The position numbers and the translations under genes were made by a program. This document shows, one piece after another, positions 34,561-46,399 of a stretch of 64,000 bases of DNA. Location of the stretch: the NCBI GenBank assembly GCA_029204225.1, contig CM055113.1, positions 31,940,299 through 32,004,298 on the forward strand, in the 5' to 3' direction. Below the pieces are notes generated by a model. It searched no databases and was not told where the DNA came from. It saw only the letters and a list, made by a program, of their open reading frames with translations. Source of the stretch: Diphasiastrum complanatum. Lineage: Eukaryota; Streptophyta; Lycopodiopsida; Lycopodiales; Lycopodiaceae. Position 1 is the first letter of the stretch; every line of letters begins with the position of its first letter.

Positions 34561-35610
34561 TAAATGAAAATTTCTTCTTGTATGTCTCCATGAAGGAATG
34601 AGAGTCTGGACGTCCATCTAATGAATGTCCAGATCCTCTGCAATAGCTATAGCCAGCAAGGTGCGAATAGATTGATGTTTTATTATTGGACTTAAGGTGT
34701 CAAGATAATCTATTCCCTAAACTTGTTCATAACCTTTAATTATTAAACGAGCTTTCCATTTGGATTTTGATCCATCTGGCTTAAGCTTTAGTTTGAAGAT
34801 CCACTCAGTGTCAATAGGTTTTATATCTGCAGGAGGATTTACAAGACTTCAAGTCTTGTTCTTCATTAATGAATGGTACTCAGCATCCATAGCAGCTTTT
34901 CCATTTGTTTGCATCTGACAGTGACAGAGCTTCTTCAATAGATGTAGGTTCGTCATGGCTTATAAATGCTTGAGGGACAAAGCGATCAAGTTGTTGTCAT
35001 TGTCACGCAGACCTTCGAACTGCCGATTCTTGAGTAGACATCTCTCGTGGATGAATGACTAGGAGGTTTTCATTTTGTGATTGAACATTCGTAGATCTAG
35101 GCCTATCGATGCTAAATGGAGTTGTTGGAACAAACTACTATATTTTTTGCTTTTGCTTAAAATCATAAAATTTGTCTTCAGAGTATCCAATAAAATATAC
35201 CTACAACTTATTGGGTCAAGTTTCTTCCTCAAATCAGATGGTATTTCTGCATAGCAGACACATCTGAACATACGTAGGTGTTTCAGACTTGGTTTGTACC
35301 CATATTAGGCTTCAAACAGAGTTTTGGAGTCAACTACCTTTGTACTGGAGTAGACTTGCAGATAGCAAGTTGTGGACATTGCTTCAGCCCAAAATTTCAT
35401 GGGGAGTTGAGCATTGGACATCATGGATCGTGCATCCTCCAACAAGGTTCGATTCTTTCATTTTGCTACTAAGGTTCTTGGATTTTATGTAAGCGATATA
35501 AAATCTATGCTTTTCCCAAACAAAGTGATATTTTCAAGTTATGTAATTTTTCAATACAAAGAGCTGAGCCTCCGACTTGTGGTGTGCCAATTACTATGTT
35601 AATAAAAAGT
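34561..35610 (-). pseudogene. Copia integrase end to RT start, minus strand
   Basis: Read from 35610 down. Broken frames give an integrase C-terminal region (MFRCVCYAEIPSDLRKKLDP, then SCRYI), a linker, then EWIFKLKLKPDGSKSKWKAR, a KGYEQV block, DYLDTLSPIIKHQSIRTLL and DLDIH-MDV, ending at about 34561. These are the standard landmarks from the end of integrase to the first RT block of Ty1/copia. Many stops are present and the catalytic YVDD part is missing. It belongs to a different copia family from the 20-kb remnant. Confidence 0.7.
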
Positions 35611-36054
35611 GGCCACTAAATTGAGTACTGTGCCAAGTAGCTTAAATGTATAGTTATTTTTAATTGGGAGACACCTTTACTTTAATCTGACATCTGATGA
35701 GGACATTGGATTTTATAAAGATGGGGTGGATGTTGTAAAGCTACCTTTACAAGCTTTACTTCCGGTGCCACTGGTGCTAGCATTGCCCCCAGTGCCAGCA
35801 GCGCCATTGTTTCTCTCGACATCACCGGCGCAGGCGCCGACGCCGCTCTCGACGCCACTGTGACCAGAATCTAGCCAGCGCCAAGTTCCTATGGCTGAAA
35901 ATCTTTGAGCGGTTTTAGCGAAGTCCAAAGAGCTCAGATTGATGTGCAATCACCTCACACGATCTAGGCATGATTAAAGGAAGCCTGGGGATCAATAAAT
36001 TTTAGAGACAGAAAATGACTTTCTAGAGAGAGAAAATCCTAGAGAGAAAAGAAC

Positions 36055-36975
36055 GTGCTTTACCAGCCTGGGTAGAGTAATTGGTATGAGGGGAGGTGGC
36101 GAATCCCACTAATACTATAGGGGAGTGCGGGTTGCGACTCAGGACGAGCTCCAACCAAGTCTCAGCCTCCCTTGCTGGAATGTTGTCCTGACGCCCGCCT
36201 TGGCATGCTAGTGCCCCGGAGACAAGGGCCGGTCACACATTTGAATTGTAACCTTTTCAGACTTATTAATAAAGTGGGATTTTTCTCAAACTGACTCTGA
36301 TTACCTTCTGGATTTCAGTGTTCGGTAAAAGCGCTAGTTGTAATGCCGCTTCAAACTTTTTGATCTAGCACATAACTGAGGGTCGTATCCCGGGACACCA
36401 GGGGTATGCCGTCGGGACCATTCGGTCCAAGGCGCCAGAGCGGTATGCTGTGGGACCATTCGGTCCAGGAACTGGTTGTCTCCATATCTGTCGCGGCTTG
36501 TGGTTCTGAGTGTTCCTTGCATGAACTTAAATGGGTTAAGCTCTTGGAGGATGGGCTCTAAATTGTCGGCTGAGTTGGATGGCTTGCTTGGGTGGAAGTT
36601 ACCTGTTTATGGCTGTCCAGTCTGGCGTGGCACCAGGTTGGCTTCCAGCGCTCATGATGAAGCTTTCAGTTGGTAAAGTCTGATGTAAGTCAGACAACTT
36701 GCTTGGAATGGATGTTGCTCATTTGTAACGAATTTTCGAGTTAGTTAAGTTTGATGTATGTCGGGCGGCTTGCTTGGAGGGAAGTCACCCCCATCGGGGC
36801 CCCCAATCTGGCATGGCGCCAGGTTGAATCTCAATGTTGGTTTTCGAACTTCAAGTTGGTTAAGTCTGATCGTTGTTGGCGAGTTGGCTGCTTGTATGTT
36901 AGGTGAGTTTGGACGGCAAGAGTTGAAGGCTATGGGAAGCTAAGTCGTGGCTCCCTTTGGGATGCCTGCGCTACA
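36055..36975 (+). mobile_element. LTR of the Ty3-like family, 3' end at 36975
   Basis: The segment from about 36310 to 36975 is the reverse complement of LTR sequence at 52243-52680 and is related to 46400-46660 (inverted). It ends in GATGCCTGCGCTACA, the same LTR end that at 52243 is followed by a primer-binding site. Here no primer site follows, so this is a 3' or solo LTR. It contains three loosely repeated units with GGTTAAGTCTGAT and GGCTTGCTTGG. The upstream part carries TTATTAATAAAG, a possible polyadenylation signal. Confidence 0.55.
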
Positions 36976-37062
36976 GGAGGAGGCAAGTGATCTACGTCAA
37001 TCTATGTTCCAAGATGGTGAAGCTCATGAAGATAGTGCTTCTATCTTGGAGGTAGTGCTTCT

Positions 37063-38272
37063 ATGAAAGCACATGGAGAGGTATTGCCAAGGAGGTCTAC
37101 TTCTCATCAATTCTCTTATCTTGTTCATTTGGATGATTTCATTTCATCATGTAGAAGCAAAGATAGTGCTATGTCATGTGACTTCTTGCTTGAAGACTTC
37201 AATTGGAGGTACCTCTTATCAAAATTGCTTGATATGAAGATTGCAATTGTTGATACTTTGGGGATCTTTAGATCCATTTTCTTTGCCAATATTCCTTTGT
37301 AGATAAGGAGTAATTTCAATCAAGAGGATGGTGGTAGGATTCTCAAATCTACCAAAATTCCAAGTGTATGATGAAGATTTGCCAAGGCTTGAGGAGGAGT
37401 CTTCTCAACACATGGTTTCAAGGGGATCTTCAAGGGGCAAGGTCGAGCAAAGTTCATGGTAAAGAGAGGCAAGTTTCAGGTGGTATTCACTCCAACATAT
37501 TCTCTCATGCTTCTCTTTCATTACTTGATGCACCATCTTGCTTTTATGAGGTTTCTACATCTCATAGTTGGAGTGAGTTAATGATTGTCTTGTATCATGC
37601 CTCTAGTATAGACATATTACTTGTCATTCATGGCTTATATATGTTTCCAGATTACTTAGAAAGCAATTTGTTGAGTCGTCAAGTGTATGCTCTTGGATCT
37701 AGTAAGAGCAAGAATGAGCTTGTTTCTCATAGTTTGAAAAATCATGTTTTTACATGGTTTGAGGCAATTTGTAAACTTCTCTTGAGATTAAGTGAATCAT
37801 CCTTGAAGGACACTTACATCCTTGAGCACGTGTTTAGCCTCAAGAAGATCAAGATTTCATTTGATATCAAGATTAGATCCATCATGGATAAAGTTCATAG
37901 TATGTGGACTAGTCAAGCTAGTATACTTAATCTTTATAATCAACATTTTTGCTCATCTTATGATCTTGATCTCTATGATCTTTGTGATCTTTATGAGGCA
38001 TGGAAGCCTATAATTTTCATCATGGTGCAGCCATCTTCATGCAAATGTTACTTTCAAATCAAAGATCATCATCAAGCATGGAGGAAGCACATGGATATAG
38101 TGGCAAATTGGTGGAATGCTCTTCAAAGGTGTTGGCAAATGATTTCTACCAAAGAAATCTGATCATGGATATGGTGAGGGTGCTGCTATGATGGATCCTT
38201 TTGATGGTTTTTTACTTCATATGCATACCAAACGATCCACTCAAAAAGTTTCACAAACTCCTTGAGGAGGAG
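37063..38272 (+). mobile_element. Internal region of a non-coding-type LTR element with a 264-codon ORF
   Basis: Frames at 37063-37302 and 37368-38162 encode proteins I do not recognise (for example YALGSSKSKNELVSHSLKN and LSESSLKDTYILEHVFSL). The stretch ends in TTGAGGAGGAG, a polypurine tract, directly followed at 38273 by a TGTGAAAAATTGTC LTR start. The 39752-44330 element has the same tract and a TGTGAAGAATTGCC start, so this is a related element whose internal part has no gag or pol left. Confidence 0.4.
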
Positions 38273-38995
38273 TGTGAAAAATTGTCAAAATCTATCTTGG
38301 ATATTTTTTGTATTTCTAGTTTGTGAGAAAATATCACATGTGTGGAGCATGTTCCCACATGTAGAAGAAGTAAAAAATAGTTTAGTCATGTTGACTTTAT
38401 GGGTATCATAAAGATTTTGTATCAAGCATCTTGGTGTAGAACTTTGATAGGGCCAATTTTGGCTTTAGAGGCCAAATGGTCAAGTACACATGTTTTGTCA
38501 TGATTAGGCCAAAATTCAATTGTGATATAACTCGAGCTAGTTAGGTTGCTTACACATGTCAAGTTTAGGTTTGATGAGTGATGCACCCTATGTGGTGGAA
38601 AAAGTCAAAGGGTCCAATCATAAGAGAGAGATGTGTTGGAAGGGTCCAATCAAAAGTGAGGGATGTTGCATCACACATCCAATAGGATTAGAGAGGCTAT
38701 GTTTAAGGGTTTTAATAGGAATTAAGCTTGGATCTCCACGAGTTTCTATATGTACTTTCATTCCCTTCATTAATGTATGAGAGATCTATGTGAGTTTTTG
38801 AGTCAATTGGGAGATTTGCCAATTTTGCTTGTATTGCCTTCTCTCTCTAGATGAGCCCAAAAGTGGTATTTTCTCTCTCTACTCGAAGAGAGGAGCTTGT
38901 TTGGACTTAGTTTATTTCATTATTCTTCTACACATGTGAAACACCTTTTGGTAATGAATTAATGCATTTAGAATGGTCTCTTTGCCTTAAATCTT
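38273..38995 (+). mobile_element. LTR with TGTGAAAAATT start (right end approximate)
   Basis: The first about 220 bp match, in inverted orientation, the fragment at 47747-47946. A later block (GAATGGTCTCTTTGCCTTAAAT, 38972 onward) recurs at 46090. It begins immediately after a polypurine tract. The exact CA end could not be fixed. Confidence 0.5.
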
Positions 38996-39289
38996 ATCAT
39001 TGATTTTGGATTTCAATCAATAGGTGATCTATAGTGCACGAACCAAGCTTAGGAGATCAATTTCACACATTAGGGCATTCCCACATGTGTGAATTTTCAC
39101 AAATACTACTCAAATGTATTCATTTATTAAATTGGACCATGTTGCCTCTCAAGTCATATGCATTATTATCCCCCATTAGGGTTCATTCCACAAACTTCGA
39201 AGTCATTTGTACTAGAGTGATGTTAGCCTTAAAAGTTTTAGAGTGTTTATCGAGAGGAGCCTTCTAGAGATCCTATGACAATATAAACA

Positions 39290-39751
39290 CTTCCATGAAT
39301 CATTTGAGATTGATCAAGCATGATCACTAACTATGTCGAGTGATAAAGATCAATATTACATGTTAGGCATCAAATTTGAGCTATCTCAATTGATAGGCAC
39401 CAAATTTGAGCTGTCTGGATTTCTTAAACTTGAAATTCCTTGAATTTGATCAATTTGCGAGCAACCTTGAGTGGCAAGACCAAACTTAAAGTATCTCAAT
39501 TAATGGACATCAAACTTGAGATATTTTGAGTACTAAGGACCAATTCCATTGATAAGGAGTCAAAATCGAGCAATCTAAATGTACTCAACTTGATATAGAT
39601 TAACTTCGATCCCTTGATGAGCTATGTTGAGTGAGCTTTCTCAAGTGATAGACATTAAATCCTTGCTATCTGAATGTCCTAAACTCAAAATTCCTCTAAT
39701 TTGATCACTCAATGGACAATCTTGAGTGATAACAGGCAAAATTGAGCTATC
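39290..39751. repeat. Degenerate short-period repeat, left part
   Basis: Loose units of about 28-35 bp built from AAATTTGAGCTATCT, AATTGATAGGCA and GATCAATTT recur with many changes (near 39365, 39395, 39430, 39480, 39520). The array breaks at CTATC (39747-39751) where the young LTR element is inserted and resumes at 44331. Confidence 0.6.
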
Positions 39752-40455
39752 TGTGAAGAATTGCCAAAAATTGGCAAATCTAGCTTGATAAAAAAAAACC
39801 ATGTAGAATAGTGTAAATTGTGTACACAAGTGGGTCCCACACATGTGAGGCCATGATGCCACATGGGAAACCCATCCTAATGTAGTTTAGGTCAAGTCAA
39901 GAGAGTTGGTCATGTCTATTTGGTGGTCATCCCTACTTTATAGGACCTACACCTAAGTTTAAGGTGAAAATTTGACCAACTAGCTACCTACCAAGCATAA
40001 CTCTAGGAAATAGACTAGGGTTTCATTTTAGGTCAAGGAGAGTGAGTTAACTTCCTTATTACATGCTGGAAATCCACCTAACTTCAAGAAGGAAGTCGAA
40101 TTTGCTATGTATTCCCTCTCTCCATAGTGAGAAAAAAGAAAATTTTTGGAGCTCATTGGCAATCTCAAGCTAGTTCACTATGTACATTGAGTTTTTGTGA
40201 TCCAAATGAAACCAAATCAATTTCTACTTGTTTCTCAGGTTGAAGGCTGTACTACAGCCTGTATTACACACGTGTGGGCTCAGATTTCAATGTTTATCAA
40301 TGCTTTTGATTGTTAATGCTTGTTGTTTGTCAAATTGCCAATCTAGATCAACTTTTTTGTGTCTAGTTTTTTGATAGATTGTTAAGCAAGCATCCAATCA
40401 CTCTTGTGGATCTTTTGTTGATCCATTTATGGTCTTAAAGTACAGTACTTTCACA
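39752..40455 (+). repeat. 5' LTR
   Basis: 704 bp, TG...CA. Nearly identical to 43628-44330; the A run near its start has nine A versus eight. A third, inverted and more divergent copy lies at 56652-57080. Confidence 0.95.
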
Positions 40456-40468
40456 TGGTATCAGAGCC
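40456..40468 (+). promoter_or_regulatory. Primer-binding site for initiator tRNA-Met
   Basis: TGGTATCAGAGCC begins at the base after the LTR end with no spacer. It is complementary to the 3' end of plant initiator tRNA-Met, the usual copia primer. Confidence 0.9.
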
Positions 40469-41260
40469 AAGTACAAGAGCATAAGACATTGATCTAATGC
40501 AAATCCATTTTTAGCAAGTTTTGGTGCTAAAAACTAGTATTGAGAGGGCAAGCTAGAATCTTGATTTTGGTGAGGAGATTTGATCCCAAACTTGGTAGGG
40601 GTCCAAATCCGTACTGTCCACATGTGTGGGCACCTCTGAACCTGAATTTAATGCATGGTATTCATTTGATCCAAAAAAATTCAATTTGTGAGCTGTTGGT
40701 GTAATTTTTGGTGGAGATCCTAGGATAATCTACCAAGATCATTTGCCATTGATTAGATTTGAATTTGTTTCATGGAATCTAATTAATCTAGGCTGAGTTC
40801 AAGTCCTATTAAGGTTAAAAACAGGTCTTGAAAGTACACCAAGAAGGAAGAAAGAGATTAAGCCATTTTTTTGTCCAAAAATAGCCAAAATTGGCAAGAT
40901 TTGATTGTAAGTAGATTTCATATCATCTTATCTTCATTCCAACTTTGTGAGGGAGTGCTAGAACTGAGATTATAAGTCCATTTGTTGGATTAGAAATCTA
41001 ATTTGAGTGAAAAACTACAAGAGAGAGACCTTAGTGAGTTTCTAGAGACAATCAAATCCATTTCTTGGCAAGATTTGTTTGAAAGTAGTTTTCACTTCAT
41101 CTTATCTTCATTCCAGCTTTGTGAGGGAGTGATAGAACTGTGATTATAAGTCCATTTGTTGGATTAGAAATCAAATTTGAGTGAAACACTGCAAGTGTGA
41201 GAACTTTGTGAGTTTCAAGTCAATCAAATTTATTTCTTGTTTGTAGAAGTCACTGGTAAG

Positions 41261-42691
41261 ATGGGATCTGCTGGAGCATACCTTCTAGAAGCTAGTGAGA
41301 GGTTGAATTCTACAAATTATGCTATTTGGAAGGTTAGAATGGAGTCACTCTTGGTGCTCCAAGACCTTTATGAGTTCTTGATTGAAGATGAAGATGAACC
41401 TCTAGGTGCACAGGAGTTAGCTAGATACAAGAAGAGATCTAGGCTTGCACTTCATTGTGTGAAGATGAATGTGAGCAATGATTTGTTGAGAGAAGTATCG
41501 GCTTGTACTAATGCTAAAGAGGCTTGGGAGTCTTTAAAATCAATCTATGAGTCTAGCAACACTTCTAGAGTTCTTATGCTTAGAAATCAAATTTTGCAAA
41601 GCATGAGGAGAAGTGAGGAGAGTGCACAGGATTATGTACTCAGAATCAAGTCTCTAAATAGGGAGTTGGCTTCCATTGGAGAGAAGATTCATGATGAAGA
41701 GCTTGTACAAATTGTCCTTAATGGTCTAGGAGATGACTTTGCAAATTTGGTCCAAAGTTTTGCCATCCAAGACACTTTGCCAACTATAGAAAAACTTCAT
41801 AGTGTATTAGTGGCTGAAGAGTGTAGGATGCTCCATGCAAAATCTAGGATGAGTTCCTTGTCGTTGCAGGATGGTGATGAGAAAGCCAATTTCTCATTCA
41901 AGGTCAAAAAGAAGACCAATGGAAAGAAGAAGCATCCAAAGGAGGCCAAAGAAGAGGATGATGCATCAAGCTCAAAGGACAAGTCAAAGCAGAAATGCTT
42001 CTTTTGTGGAAGGAAGGGGCATTATGCATCTGAATGCTACAAGAGGCTAAGAGCACAAGTGGAGGAGGACAAACAAGGAAACCTTGCAAAGGAGGAGGAG
42101 GAGGATGAAGTAGATGTATTCTTGATGGCATCTATATCCTCACCAACAAGCAATAGCAATTCAAGAGACAATTGGTGGATCGACAGTGGGGCTAGCTCCC
42201 ACATGTCTTGTGAAAAGGACTTTTTCTCAACCTTACACTCTTTCAATGATGCTAAAAAGTTTGTCTTTACTGCAAATGATGAAGAGTGTAGGATAGATGG
42301 TGTTGGCACCATCTCTTTGTATCTAGAATCCTCAAAATGCATGGATCTAGAAAATGTCCTTTATGTACCATCAATCACCAAGAATATGCTTAGTGTTGGT
42401 CTACTCTTAGAAAGTGGTTTGGATGTCCACTTTAAGCATGGTGTTTGCTTCATCTTGAAGAATGATGTTTGCATTGCAAAGGGATTTAGACATGGAAGAT
42501 TGTTTAAGTTGGAAGCTAGTGTTGCTTTTGAAAGAATGAGCTTGGCAAAGGAGGAGATCACTCAAGAGGAGATCTTGGCAAAGTGTGATCTTGCTTGCAT
42601 TGAGGAGGAGCATCAAAAGGAGGAAGATCTTGAGGATCAGCCTCAAAGCATGAGAGTTCCAAGGGAGTCCTCAATGACAATGTCCGAGTAA
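41261..42691 (+). CDS. Copia gag-protease polyprotein, intact
   Basis: The 476-residue frame starts at ATG 41261 (MGSAGAY); the frame is open a little upstream but that is the first ATG. Gag comes first: residues about 10-190 form the UBN2-type gag domain (LNSTNYAIWKVRMESLL, SLKSIYESSN, LNGLGDDF). A lysine-rich stretch is followed by a CCHC zinc knuckle at about 246-259 (CFFCGRKGHYASEC). An aspartic protease start lies at about 305-315 (WWIDSGASSHM), and then the gag-pre-integrase entry (LENVLYVPSITKNMLSVG). The frame ends in an unrelated Glu-rich tail instead of entering the integrase core. Gag would form particles and bind RNA; the protease Asp is kept. Confidence 0.9.
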   Translation: MGSAGAYLLEASERLNSTNYAIWKVRMESLLVLQDLYEFLIEDEDEPLGAQELARYKKRSRLALHCVKMNVSNDLLREVSACTNAKEAWESLKSIYESSNTSRVLMLRNQILQSMRRSEESAQDYVLRIKSLNRELASIGEKIHDEELVQIVLNGLGDDFANLVQSFAIQDTLPTIEKLHSVLVAEECRMLHAKSRMSSLSLQDGDEKANFSFKVKKKTNGKKKHPKEAKEEDDASSSKDKSKQKCFFCGRKGHYASECYKRLRAQVEEDKQGNLAKEEEEDEVDVFLMASISSPTSNSNSRDNWWIDSGASSHMSCEKDFFSTLHSFNDAKKFVFTANDEECRIDGVGTISLYLESSKCMDLENVLYVPSITKNMLSVGLLLESGLDVHFKHGVCFILKNDVCIAKGFRHGRLFKLEASVAFERMSLAKEEITQEEILAKCDLACIEEEHQKEEDLEDQPQSMRVPRESSMTMSE

Positions 42692-42700
42692 TCAAATTGC

Positions 42701-43417
42701 ATGCAAATTGTCCATTCAAGTGTGCATCTTGCAAGGGTGGTGAGCATTGGAGAGTCTACTATCTTCGAATACTTTTTGGAAAGTATTAGTAGACATGAGG
42801 TGACTTGTTTCTTACCTTTAAGATTCATGGTGTTTATTGCTTTGAATGACAAGACAATGAAATGGGATGCTTTGAAATCTACATTTGTTGTTGATAAAGC
42901 AATTTCATTGGATAACTATTTTTGTAATAGTTTGAATAGTGTCATAAAAGATGAAACATCAATTGTATTGGAAATCTTTGGGTCCACATGCTTTGAGCAT
43001 GATCATTCCAATGTAAGGACCAAAGATTATCCTATTTCAATGATAGGAATAATGGTAGTGTTTTGCTCTTCAAGTAGAGATTGTAGAATCTACTTGTTTT
43101 TAGCCAAAGAATTTGTCAATGGTGGAAATGTGATCTTTCAAGAGAGGAAGATTTGTAAACTTGAAGAAGCACCTTTGGATCAACACCTTATTCAATTCAT
43201 TGATGGTTTGGAGTCAAGTCAAGTGGAGGAGCAAGCTCAAGACCCGAGGACTCCAAGAAGAATCTTGAGTATAAAGATGGAGCCATCTAGGCTCAATCAT
43301 ATGGATCAAGCAAGACAAGTTGTCTTTGGCAACATTATTTATGCACTTAATATTTTCATTGATGTATCTTCAAGTGCACAAAATGCCTTGGAATCCATGG
43401 CTTGGCATGATGTTTAG
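42701..43417 (+). pseudogene. Decayed integrase-RT linker remnant of the copia element
   Basis: The 238-codon open frame lies ten bases after gag-protease. Its middle reads SSRDCRIYLFLAKEFVNGGN followed by VIFQE, resembling the phrase that ends copia integrase (ordinarily ..ISRDVIFDE). It then reads DPRTPRR, MEPSRLNHMDQARQVVFGN and NALESMAWHDV, like the region before RT. The integrase DDE core before it and all RT/RNase H motifs after it are missing. Being open, it could still be translated, but a function is not evident. Confidence 0.5.
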
Positions 43418-43615
43418 TTTTGAAGTGTCCTACATGTATATAGACACATTTATGGAACATCTTGTAAGGGATCCTCTAAGAGGTGGTGAAATATCCTTCA
43501 TGGACATCATTCTCTATTGGAGTCTCAAAAGTTCCTTGTTTGTAGCTGAATTTTTTAGACACTTCTAAAAGCTTTCATTCATCTATCAAGAGAGTTGTAA
43601 GTAGATCAAGCTAAA

Positions 43616-44330
43616 TTTGAGGAGGAGTGTGAAGAATTGCCAAAAATTGGCAAATCTAGCTTGATAAAAAAAACCATGTAGAATAGTGTAAATTGTGTAC
43701 ACAAGTGGGTCCCACACATGTGAGGCCATGATGCCACATGAGAAACCCATCCTAATGTAGGTTAGGTCAAGTCAAGAGAGTTGGTCATGTCTATTTGGTG
43801 GTCATCCCTACTTTATAGGACCTACACCTAAGTTTAAGGTGAAAATTTGACCAATTAGCTACCTACCAAGCATAACTCTAGGAAATAGACTAGGGTTTCA
43901 TTTTAGGTCAAGGAGAGTGAGTTAACTTCCTCATTACATGCTGGAAATCCACCTAACTTCAAGAAGGAAGTCGAATTTGCTATGTATTCCCTCTCTCCAT
44001 AGTGAGAAAAAAGAAAATTTTTGGAGCTCATTGGCAATCTCAAGCTAGTTCACTATGTACATTGAGTTTTTGTGATCCAAATGAAACCAAATCAATTTCT
44101 ACTTGTTTCTTAGGTTGAAGGCCGTACTACATCCTGTATTACACACGTGTGGGCTCGGATTTCAATGTTTATCAATGCTTTTGATTGTTAATGCTTGTTG
44201 TTTGTCAAATTGCCAATCTAGATCAACTTTTTTGTGTCTAGTTTTTTGATAGATTGTTAAGCAAGCATCCAATCACTCTTGTGGATCTTTTGTTGATCCA
44301 TTTATGGTCTTAAAGTATAGTACTTTCACA
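43616..44330 (+). repeat. Polypurine tract and 3' LTR
   Basis: TTTGAGGAGGAG (43616-43627) abuts the LTR (43628-44330, 703 bp). The LTR end CTTTCACA is followed by the target duplication CTATC. Confidence 0.95.
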
Positions 44331-44880
44331 CTATCTAAAATGACATACATCAAATTTGAGATATCTTGTGTGATAAGAATCAATTGCATCAACAAGGGGG
44401 AACTTGAGCTATCTAAATGTGCTAAACTCTATATTGGTCGATTTTGATCACTCAACGAGCTATGTTGAGTCGTGAAGATGATGTTAGGCATGAAACTCAT
44501 AGCTCAAGTGATAGACATTAAAATGATTCCTCTAGATCATTCAATGGACAGTTTTGAGCGATAAGTGCAAAATCATGCTATGGATTTGAATGTACTAAAT
44601 CCAAGCAATCTGAATGTACTAGACTCGTGATTGGTTGATTCAATCATACAATAAGCATGTTGAGTGATAATGACCAAATCACATATTAATTATCAAATTT
44701 GAGCTATTTGAATACCCTTTCTCTAATTTGATCACACTCAATGTGCAATCTCAAGTGATAAGGACTAAAATTGAACTATCTCGCATGATATACATCAAAT
44801 TTGAGCCATCTCATGTGATAGAGATCAATTATGTCAATAATGGATTGAAACTTGAGCTATTGGTCAGTTTTGAACTCTTT
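44331..44880. repeat. Degenerate short-period repeat, right part
   Basis: Continues the array at 39290-39751 with units such as ACATCAAATTTGAG, ATCTCATGTGATAGAGATCA and TTGAGCTATCT. The fit across the five-base duplication shows that the array was one block before the copia insertion. Confidence 0.6.
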
Positions 44881-44973
44881 TATTACTTGGAAGTCTCCTC
44901 TTCAACATCATATAAAAATGAAAGTTTGACTAGAATCTAGCACATGTTTGCTTCTTGAATATAAGATGAAGTA

Positions 44974-45231
44974 ATGTATTTGAGTAACCTCAATCAATAT
45001 GCAATGAAAATTCTAAAATTTAATGCCATGAATATACCCGGTGAGAACACTCCTGAATTTGAAGCCTATAGTGAACTTAGGCAAGAATTCAATGAGGTTT
45101 TTCTAGATCTTCTTGTAGGTTTACCACCTGATAGGTCTGTAGATCACAAGATTGACCTTATACCTAGGTCAATTCCGATTGCACATGAAAAAATGTACAT
45201 AAAAAGCTCCATCTCGTTGGCTAGGAATTAG
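44974..45231 (+). pseudogene. Ty3/gypsy pol fragment before RT
   Basis: An open frame of 85 codons reading EFEAYSELRQEFNEVFLDLL, then VGLPPDRSVDHKIDLIPRSI. The GLPP-x-R-x-DH-x-I-x-L-x-PGS-x-P block marks the start of gypsy reverse transcriptase. It stops just after this, so the RT core is missing. Confidence 0.75.
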
Positions 45232-45239
45232 AATATGCT

Positions 45240-46384
45240 CCCATCTTTTAGTTACGGATTAGGTAGCGACAAGGGGGTTGCATAGTACTGGATGTAGCAT
45301 TAACCCTATATGTGAAGCCCCCTATGTGGCGAGGCATACAAGGGAGCTACTGTATTGTGCTCCCCCTTCTGCTATTGAAAGCATCTATCAATAGGGGACC
45401 AAAATTTTGGTCGCTTATATGTCATTTTGGAAGTATACATGATTATGCAACCTATATTTATACAATTACACAATACTGAATGTATCATGTGCTGCATACA
45501 TGTCCTCATGTGACTAGTCAATAGATGTATTATTCGACCCTAATGCAACTATTTTTTATTGATTTGAAAAACCTTTCATTCCTATACAAAATTAGGTTGT
45601 TGGAGGGAGGGGCTACCCAAGCCCTATAGCATACAATAATCGCTATATCAGACTTTCAAAAAACTTTCAGAATAAAATTATCCATAAATTAGCAAGAAAT
45701 CAAAGTGTACACACAAATGGTTGGATGGGTTCAGTCATTTTTTAATCTCATTTTGTTTGATTAAATAGGATTCTATCATAACAAACTCAAATTTCCTACA
45801 TTGTGCAAAATTTTGAAACCCATGAACAACAAATCAAAATGCTAGAAATTCTAATTGCACACGGTTACATTTGAACTAAAACTACTATGTTTGCATTATC
45901 TATAGTGTTTATTTAGTAATTAGCATTCGAGTACACAATTACGATAGTGACAATTGCATATCACTGGATCAATATCATGTGTCATCAACATCATGATAGA
46001 TCACCACAATTTTAAGTGAAATCAATAACCTATAAAAAGAGCTATATAGCTACAAGATTCATATTTTGGTAATGAATGAATGCATGTAGAATGGTCTCTT
46101 TGCCTTAAATTTTCATGACAATCTAGACCTAAAGAGTGTTGATTGCATCTCTCATGCTATCTCGGATCGAGGGTTCATTATCATATGGATTGGACCAGAT
46201 CTGGTACTATACAAAATTCAATGCTCAGACACGTGTGAAGGATAGCCAAATTCAGTTTGGTAGTTCTCTTCCAAGTTCGATCCAAATTTGGTGCTAGATA
46301 GCATGTTTGATAGCTAGTTTTGTCTAGTTTTTGTAGCTATTTGTTTCAATTCATTTGGTAGAGCCAATCAAAAGTTATAAGCTT
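45240..46384. other. AT-rich DNA with an LTR scrap
   Basis: No coding signal. TAGAATGGTCTCTTTGCC at about 46090 repeats a piece of the LTR at 38973. The rest is unassigned. Confidence 0.35.
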
Positions 46385-46399
46385 TTAAAGAGGGTTAGG

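Larger units (their letters stand above)
39752..44330 (+). mobile_element. Complete non-autonomous copia element (gag-protease only), young
   Basis: A full element of 4579 bp. 5' LTR 39752-40455 and 3' LTR 43628-44330 start TGTGAAGAATT and end CTTTCACA. The tRNA-iMet primer site TGGTATCAGAGCC follows at 40456. A polypurine tract TTTGAGGAGGAG ends at 43627. CTATC is duplicated on both sides (39747-39751, 44331-44335). The two LTRs differ by about nine substitutions and one A-run length change, about 98.7% identity by eye. Inside are an intact gag-protease frame and a degenerate remnant of the integrase-RT linker. The integrase core, reverse transcriptase and RNase H are absent, so movement must have used enzymes from another copia element. 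Confidence 0.93.
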
